From positions 499,989,352 through 500,053,351 of the forward strand of contig CM077115.1 in NCBI GenBank assembly GCA_039619475.1: a stretch of 64,000 nt of DNA, written 5' to 3'. The notes under the pieces are model-generated. The model was not told the origin of the DNA. It saw only the letters and a program-made list of their open reading frames with translations, and ran no database searches. The DNA is from Icerya purchasi. Lineage: Eukaryota > Arthropoda > Insecta > Hemiptera > Monophlebidae. The position numbers and the translations under genes were made by a program. Position 1 is the first letter of the stretch, and every line of letters starts with the position of its first letter. Positions 56,886 to 64,000 of this stretch are shown here, in pieces.

Positions 56886-57004
56886 ATAAATAATATAGGT
56901 TGTTCTTATAATTATCAAACCCTAAAGCATGGATACGAAAAATATTTAGTTCTTTTAATTGCTAATTTATAACTAGCCAAATGGTCAGGCTATCTAATAA
57001 ATGT

Positions 57005-58000
57005 TCTCAATAAATCGCAAGCAGAAGGTGCATCCATTGATGCTTCCCCCTCAAAAAAAGTTGTGATGTAGATGACGCATCCGTCTGTAAAAGCGCGACT
57101 GCCAGCTGATTTGGGTGATTTTGTAATCATATGCTTTTGTGCGAGCCTCTGGATAATTTCTAAAAACCGTGTCTATTTTTAGATCCCAATGGATGATTTC
57201 ATTGAGCACGTATCACGGCATTCGATGAATTAAGCGCAACACCTTGTTCTGAAACCGCAGCTAGCTTATTTTTTTTTTCTTTTTTATTCTTTAACAGCTA
57301 AATTGCATCCAGCTGATGATAGCTATTTAGCGATTATTTTTAACATCGTGTGTACATAGCTTGAATAGCAGCCTACCCAGAGAAGTCTTTGCGCATCCCC
57401 ACAGTTGCGCTACGTAAGTCCATACCGGTCGCAATACAGTTTTATGTATATTAGCCAATGATTTCTTAGTGACAATTTAGAGTGATTATTAGTCGGTAAA
57501 GTTGTTTCATTCTGATATTGAGTTCTCTTCTTTTCTTTTGGATGTGAGTCCTCCGTGTTAGTCTTTGATCTAAATAGACCCTCCTAAGTATATCTCACTT
57601 CACTTTTTCTTTAAAAGCTTTTTACTATCAATTAGTACTCGTTTGTACACATCTTCTGTTGGAGAATGAAATATCTGTAGACTTCTCTAGGTTTAAAGCT
57701 CTAGTTTCACATCTGCGCCCACTGGTAAAACACTGTTTTGCAATTTAGCGATAGCAACATCACAGGATTTGTATCTGATGCGATTATCGCAGTATCATCG
57801 GCAAACGTTGCTACTTGAACAGTTTCATTCGTCGGCAAGTCTGCTATATACAGATTGTACAGCAGCGGTCTCAGGCATCCTGTGGAACTCCAGCTAGGAT
57901 GGAATATACATCTGAACGATCATCATCGTACTTAACCTGGAACTGTCTGTTGCTTAAGTACGACCGTATTAGTAAGTAGTACTTTTCTCGCAGAAAAATT
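57005..58000 (-). pseudogene. Jockey-type LINE, RT C-terminal part
   Basis: Minus strand from 57975: IRSYLSNRQFQVKYDDD, SILAGVPQ, a frameshift, LYNLYIADLPTNETVQVATFADDTAIIASD near 57870-57780 (FADD intact), then EKKRTQYQNETTLPTNN and LYCDRYGLTY-AQLWGCAK near 57440-57370, the thumb region. The A- and T-rich 57270-57290 interrupts the remnant. Everything upstream of the YLSNR block is absent. It stands head to head with the preceding plus-strand LINE. Confidence 0.75.
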
Positions 58001-61000
58001 TTTAGAAAGTTTAATTTTGTAATTTATCTCGCTCAGTTACCTTTCGATAAGTGTATAAGCGTAGTTTGCTGTTGAAGATGAAATATTCTTTGCGTGCGCC
58101 AAAATATTTTTCTAACTTTTTTAATTCCCCCTGTATTGCATATAACATCGGCGTCTGCAAAGAAATTTGTTTGAACTCATTTACCGTATAGTATTTGTGT
58201 TTTTCTTTTTTTAGATTTAGATTGTTCATGATGATTAAACTGTTTAATATGTAATATTTGCTTAATTGTTTACGTTAATCTTTTCTTGCGCAACATTTCA
58301 ACAGAGGGGTGGACATTCAAGCTTTGTGAATAGGACGAAGGCGATAGGAGAGGGTGTTAATTGATGATTAGGGCGTAAACGAATAATGCAGACTGATAAC
58401 ATGCCGCGGAGTAGAAATGTTACAGAACTAGGGGTAGATAGAGAGATTCGGCTGACTGCGCAGGTAGAAGGAAGGTCGGAAAAAGAAAAAAAAACGTAAA
58501 TATTTGACCAGAACCTAATAAGTTTTATTGAAATGAAGGCAGGAAGATGAAAACAACTGAACAAAGAAATCCGTCATTTCAACAGGATTTAGATGGTGAA
58601 ATTGTCAAGAGAATTAAGGAATGATGGTATTTTAGATGCGGAAAGCAAATGGTTCCTCTGTCTGAGAGAGGAGAAAAAGAGTGTAGGGCATCATCGGCGA
58701 AGAATGTGCAGACGAAACGTTAATGAAGAGCAGTATTGAAAAGCGCGTAAGACTTGAACCTTCAGGAAGGCTATCGAAGATATTTTTTAAAGTGCAAAAT
58801 ATTGCAGAGGAAGTAACACAAACAGGGTCTTCAAACTTAATCATAGGGGAAATAAAAAATGTATCGGAATGTTAATGGCCAGGAGTTTAAAACCGGGAGA
58901 TAAGCGCTGCAAAAGCCGACAAAAAAACATCGATAAAGGGAGCCACACGGTAAAATGTTTGTTGGTGAACGATTTATAACGAGTTCAGTAGTAAATGACC
59001 CAATCCGGAGTACATGGAATTATACTCTCGTCATATTCCAGATACCGAATAAGCTGTTTGCTTAATACACGTATCGTTTCAAATTTCGACGGCGACTGCA
59101 CTAATGAAATAAAGCGAATGGGGAAAGAATAATTTTCTTAGAATGATGAGAATTCCGTAAGCAGTAGGAATTTAAGGACTTTAGAGTAAACCGAAAAAGG
59201 CTCATTGGTGTCGTTAGTTAGCACGTTAGCAAGACGATGGAAACTTGTATATATAAAATGATGGTGATAATGATACTTTAATGTTTATGCTACTTCACTG
59301 ATCCGGCATTTTACAAAAGAAGCATATAGATCTTTAAATTTTATTTGTCTGACATTTAGTCTCCTCAAATGAAAAAGTTTATTCCGATGAAAGTAACAAG
59401 CACTCAAACATTACGCGATCCGAGTCAATTGTTGGAGGGATGCACAGAACAATAAAGGGACGTCACGAGAAGAAAAAAAAGGGAAAAGTGATGAAGCTGT
59501 GTTCCCTAAGCGTAAACGCATCGCGGATAAATTAGAACGATGTCCAGAAACCAGCGCTAGAGGAAAAGGAAAGGTTGGATAGGCGAAAGGAGTCCGGGTT
59601 AGAGAAAGAAGTAATAGTTAAACCATAATTTTTGTTAAGTGTACCTTAGAACGATAAGAAACCTGTTAACAGAAGAAGATAACCGAGCTAATGAGTCAGT
59701 TCACTCATTTTCCTCGATTCCGGAGCGACCAAGAAACCGTGAGAGATCAATTTGGATTAAATGAGAACTCTGGGAAGAAGAAAGGTATAAAAAGTATTAC
59801 GTAGTCGATAGAGTAAGAAAGTAGAAAAAACGTGCAATAGCACGCTTTGGAAATCTGACAAGATAAGGATATTGTGAGAAACAGGTGAGAAGATATGTTA
59901 GCGTGTACTATTTTGTCAAGTTTTTCCTATCTCAATAATTGCTATTTCTATTGCTTTTCTCTGTTTTGTTCAAAAAATCCGGTCGGATAACCAACATGAG
60001 CAAATTATGGGGCATTTAGTGTTTTGCCCATCGGTATTTCTGATATCTTGGCTCTTTTCGACACTATAGAAAAGTATCACCATTTGCCATTAGAGAAAAT
60101 TCGGAAACAATCCGAAACTCGGGAAAATATTTCAAGAAAACAGCGCAACCATTGAAAATGCTCCTCTAAAGACTCTCGGGAATAAATAGGAGGCTCTGGA
60201 GAAAAGTCGAAATAGTGGAAATTCTGATCGTGTATGGTGTTAATCGCTAAACACTTGAATTACTTAAAGCGAAGCCGAAAGATGTTTCTCGTTGAAAATG
60301 CGTCGTTGTCCAAGTGCCGAAGGAAGTCGAATGCAAGTGCTAGAAACGGAGTAATTAAGTGCTCTTCACCTGTTTAACGGAACTACTTAAATCTGCTCAT
60401 TTAGCGATGGTCTTCCGCTGTTTAGGCGGTAATCGTGCGTGTAAAATTGCGTGCAATTTAATTACGTCGTTGCTCGTCGCAGAAAACAAACAATTGAAAA
60501 CGGTTCTATCTGTTTTCTCTTTCTGTCGCCTTACAGCGACAATATTTTACCTTTGCATACTTATTATTTCAAAAATCACCTTCGCGCACCAACGCTCCTT
60601 ATTTCCTTCACATCTTATCTTCGAATATTTAAACACGTATAATGTAAGAACTGAAGCTATTTATCAAACGTACCCCTGTACCGGGATACTGTTCGTGAAT
60701 TAGTTAATGTAGTTAATAAGAATTAATAAACGACAAGCATCTTAAGAATGAACATGGAACAAAATACGTGCTTAGAACATCTTTTCCGCAATATCACATC
60801 TCCTTATTTGGAAAAGCACAAAGTGCATTAGTAGTATTATATTGCTTAAACGCGAAAGAAACCTTAAATTATCGAGTGTTTTTGATTGGAAAAATAAAAA
60901 CAAATTGTTCTATCGTTTATTTATTTATTTTTTTATTTAAAGGGGAATATTTGTTTTTTGATACAGCGTTACCTGCTTTAAATACTTCGTTTCCTCCGTC

Positions 61001-61300
61001 GTCCAATTCATTTTTGAATCAAAAACCGATTCAAATATATTTGCATGAGGATTGGAATTTTTTATAGATTTATCATTTATTTTAATTAAAGGTACGAAAC
61101 AGTTTTTCTTTCTCCTGTAAAAACCATAGTTCTTTCGATATTAATTTAAATTATTTGGTAAATATTGTAATTTTTCTAATTGTCTGTTGACCTCATAGAT
61201 ACGAGTACATTACTAGACATGTTGCAGAGGCACTATACATCACCCGTTAATTATACGAGCACAATTAATTTGTACTTTTTCTAACTTGTTACGTATATAT
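58001..61300. other. Long stretch without recognisable gene
   Basis: Purine-rich DNA (58300-59900) gives several open frames (58298-58564, 58632-58844) without known motifs. The frames at 60359-60703 and 60768-61067 are hydrophobic and unrecognised. No element borders seen. Confidence 0.45.
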
Positions 61301-61305
61301 ATTAT

Positions 61306-61420
61306 ATTTAATGAAAAAGAGTGGACCTAACGTACTACCTTGAAGTGGTTTTCCCCGAGCACTACTATACATGTTAAGAAACTTTTTGTTATAACAAACT
61401 ATTCACTTTCTTCTACTATT
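61306..61420 (-). pseudogene. Small LINE RT fragment
   Basis: The minus-strand translation near 61375-61306 includes LQGSTLGPLFFIKYNI, resembling the GVPQGSxLGPLLFxIYI block of Jockey-type reverse transcriptases. The fragment is too short for more. Confidence 0.45.
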
Positions 61421-61665
61421 TGTACTGTGCCCATTATGTTTATGGAAAAATAACAAATAATAAAAGAAAATTAATAAAATGATAAAATAAAAATAATTAC
61501 GAATTACTAAAAACGTGGTGCGAGTGAGAATGTGCGTGTGATTGAAATCGTGTTTGTCGGTTGGGGGACGAATATACATCATTACGCAGTCCCTGGAGAA
61601 ATGTCAACCCGTAAATCAAATGAAAATTATGATTGGACGAGGCGAGGACAAAGGAAGAAAGGCTC
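61421..61665. other. Spacer
   Basis: AT-rich; nothing recognised. Confidence 0.5.
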
Positions 61666-62001
61666 TTATTTATTTATTTATTTATTTTACGTGTCGTACA
61701 CAGCAACTTAGGCTAGAGACACGGCAAGAAATTACAAAATTATGAAAGTTGAAAGAAAGGAAAAAAAGGAAAATAAACAGAAATTAACAAGGATTAGCAA
61801 AATTATAACAACTTTAATAAATTGGAAGAATTTAGAAACTGAAATAGTTGGTTAAGCACGATTTCTTCGTCGCACAGCAAATCTTTTAAATTCGATGGTA
61901 ATCTATGTTGTTTCCGATAATATTCATAAACTGGACATTTAATCAGTAGGTGTTCGACGGTTAATTAGCAATCACATGTCTGGCACTGGAGCGCAGGTTC
62001 T

Positions 62002-62818
62002 TTATTTAACAGGTATGAGTGTATAAGGCGAGTGGTACATAAGTTGTAGTTTGCATAACGTTACCTCCTGTTTTCTGCTTTCTCGGCTTGAGGAAAGCCA
62101 TGGTTTCGTGGACGATTTTATGAAGCGTAATTTATTTCCTGTCGGTAACTTTTGCCAATCGCTGTTCCAAATGTTGTTAAAATGGCATTTAAGCTGATGT
62201 TTAAAGTCGGTAAACGGTACCGTTACGTTTGAAGTTGACGCACGTTTGTTAATCGTTTTAACGGAGCTTTCCGCATTTTCAAAGTTCTGTATGCCGCCCT
62301 GGGCTCGGTTGCACCATAGTGGTATAGGAGATATCGGGTCCCGGGCCAGTACTGGAATTTGGATGTTTAGCTGATGTAGAATGGACATAACGTGATCAAT
62401 TGTTGTTCCGTTCTGGTTCTCAGTGGAATCATCTGGAGAGTTTGGCTCTATGCTCCTTATGATGCTGAAAGCCAGCACGGTTAGATAAGTTCGTCGCAAA
62501 TCTAATGGCCACTCCGCTGAATCACATAGTAGACTCGGTATCGGGGAGGTTCGGAAAGCTCCAGTTGCCAACCTCAAAGCGGTATGTATGATGGATAGTA
62601 TCCAAACATTTTAGGGTCGATATGTTAGCGGAAGCATAGGCTGGTGCACCATAATCAATTTTGGACCTTACAAGGGTACGATACAGCATTAATAGATTAT
62701 GTCTGCTTGCGCCGTAGATTGTATGCGATAGCTTCCGCAGTAGGTTTAGTTTTTTACCGCAGCTAGTTTTCAATGCGTTAATGTGTGCTTTCCAAGTGAG
62801 TTTGCTGTCAAATGTCAT
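62002..62818 (-). pseudogene. Decayed I-type ORF2: thumb, connection and C-terminus
   Basis: From 62818: MTFDSKLTWKAHINALK, KLNLLRKLSHTIYGASR, KIDYGAPAYASAN and LDTIHHT, then a frameshift and RLATGAFRTSPIPSLLCDS. These match the 46-kb ORF2 at about residues 752-850. The RNase H domain is essentially missing: after VLARDPISPIPLWCNRAQ the frame moves directly to FNNIWNSDWQKLPTGNKLRFIKSSTKPW, the segment that follows RNase H in the intact element. An internal deletion is likely. The terminal zinc knuckle is degraded. Confidence 0.8.
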
Positions 62819-63101
62819 TCCTAAATATTTTAACTTTATTTATAGATGTTATACGGTTGTTATTAACAGTTAAGCTTATTATGCGATCACACTTTTTCCG
62901 TCTACAGAATTGGGTTGCTATAGTTTTGTTGTTGAAAAACAATTATCTTCCGACCATTATTGCAGTCTATCAATTGTGCTCTGCAGAACGCTTTCTCCTA
63001 AGTTGATATCAGTGCATGGAAGAAATATGCATAAATCGTCTGCAAAAAGGAGTGATTTTACAGGTTTTTGCACTTGATTTACAATATCATTTATCGCGAT
63101 A

Positions 63102-63996
63102 TTAAACACATGTTGGGCTGAGGACGAATCCCTGGGGAACTCCTATCCGTACCGTATGCGGATCAGACAGAACGGATCCCAATCTTACTTGAAAGCGGCG
63201 ATCAGAGAGGAAGTTTGCAATAAACATACAAAGGCGACCTTTGAAGTTCCAGGAGTGTAAGGTTAAAAGAATTTCGTATCTCCATATGTTGTCAAATGCT
63301 TTCTTGAAATCGAAAAAGACGGCTAATAAGTGGTGCTTGTTTGAGAAAACGTTACCTATGGAGCGCTGTAACGCAAGGATCGGATCAATGGTAGATCGTC
63401 CTGACCGAAATTCATATTGAATATTTGTAAATAAATTACGTGTTTCGATTTCCCATAGTAGTCTGCCATTGATAATTTTTTCTAACACTTTACATAGAAC
63501 TGATGTAAGAGATATTGGTCTGTAACTATCGAGGAGTGTCGGATTCTTATTTGTCTTGAGTAGTGGGATTATAATGGCATTTTTCCATTGCAATGGGAGA
63601 TTACCTGAGAACCATATTCGATTGTAAATTTACAAGCAGAGTTTTTAATATAAAGTCAGGTGTATATTTTAAAAGATAAATGTGAAAATTATCCGAACCG
63701 ACTGCTTTCGGTTTAGTACGTTTAATGGCAGTACGTAGTTCTTCCATCGTGATAGGTTGGTTATATGGTTCTTGGTTGTTGCTGGTAAAGTTAAGACCAA
63801 AAGTAGCATTTTTACCAGTATTGGATAATTCTGTATTGTTTATAAACTGATTTTCATCTTTAGTTGACATTGTAAAAAATTCTGCAAACGCGGCGTTTAT
63901 TTCGTCAATATTAGTGCATATGTTACTACCGATTTTTATGCATGTCGGTGTAAAGTATGGCGTTGACTTTTCGATAGATTTAATTTTTTTCCACAC
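63102..63996 (-). pseudogene. Decayed I-type ORF2: connector and reverse transcriptase
   Basis: From 63996: MWKKIKSIEKSTPYF and EELRTAIKRTKPKAVGSDNFHIYLLK, then a frameshift near 63600 and LDSYRPISLTSVLCKVLEKIING, RSGRSTIDPI, AVFFDFKKAFDNIW (first catalytic Asp) and RIGVPQGFVLSP. The catalytic FADD block follows only after another frameshift near 63050 (LFADDLCIF-like remnants in a shifted frame). Corresponding residues in the 46-kb ORF2 are about 360-650. Confidence 0.82.
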
Positions 63997-64000
63997 ACAA

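Larger units (their letters stand above)
61666..64000 (-). mobile_element. I-type LINE, decayed, cut by the window edge
   Basis: In sense (minus) orientation the window shows the ORF2 connector from 64000, RT, thumb, part of the C-terminus, a 3' hairpin (GTGTC 61691-61695 with GACAC 61718-61722) and a TTTA-repeat tail at 61668-61688. The endonuclease and ORF1 lie outside. The protein aligns motif by motif with the 46-kb element but with different tail and many differences, so it is a sister family in the same clade. Several frameshifts make this copy dead. Confidence 0.85.

Noticed and set aside
60359..60703. 114-aa open frame as a host gene
   Set aside because: It is hydrophobic, has no family motif, and overlaps another open frame (60451-60642) as expected from chance in AT-rich DNA.

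Overview
The window looks like AT-rich, intergenic or intronic DNA from an arthropod nuclear genome. That placement is an inference from the transposable elements: I/Jockey-, R1- and RTE-type LINEs, mariner and Tigger/pogo elements, hAT miniatures and a tRNA-derived SINE. I found no host protein gene, rRNA or CRISPR array, and no prokaryotic gene organisation. Most of the short open frames are low-complexity or antisense shadows.

Layout. 0.9-2.8 kb: a decayed hAT-type transposase and an RTE 3' fragment. 5-10.7 kb: a hAT/mariner cluster with a possible miniature element, a long-TIR mariner (6117-6947), an 11-bp satellite, a 2.4-kb non-autonomous hAT with an exact 8-bp target duplication (7445-9844) holding a nested 293-bp hAT miniature, and a decayed mariner-type transposase. 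11.86-13.8 kb: a LINE whose 5' part is inverted relative to its poly(A) end, as in twin priming. 16.7 kb: a near-perfect foldback. About 16.95-21.1 kb: a nearly full-length decayed RTE LINE split by a GC-richer ~1-kb insert with inverted termini. 27.0 kb: a 310-bp hAT miniature. 28.7-32.2 kb: two co-oriented 5'-truncated copies of one LINE family. 33.4-34.0 kb: RTE endonuclease fragment. 36.4-37.4 kb: LINE 3' half. 40.6 kb: SINE-like tRNA-derived sequence. 41.4-44.9 kb: LINE fragments nested in each other, possibly inside an old hAT element. 45.3-51.4 kb: a Tigger/pogo remnant containing the best preserved element of the window, a 5.3-kb I-type LINE (minus strand, 12-bp target duplication). 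51.6-58 kb: decayed LINEs, one split by a second copy of the 27.0-kb miniature. 61.7-64 kb: an I-type LINE running off the window end.

How the genes work together. The only essentially intact coding region is ORF2 of the 45.97-51.28 kb LINE (1233 aa: endonuclease, reverse transcriptase, RNase H, zinc knuckle). Its partner ORF1 (nucleic-acid-binding, one CCHC knuckle) has one in-frame stop. The endonuclease motif that normally carries a catalytic Glu shows Ala, so this copy is probably young but not autonomous. Several related LINE 3' ends share a short hairpin next to a simple-repeat tail, and one stem base pair is compensated between families.

I did not find a clear undescribed system. The most unusual items are the nested Tigger/LINE locus, the covarying 3' hairpin, the inverted-terminus insert in the RTE element, and the layered hAT/mariner locus at 6-10.7 kb.
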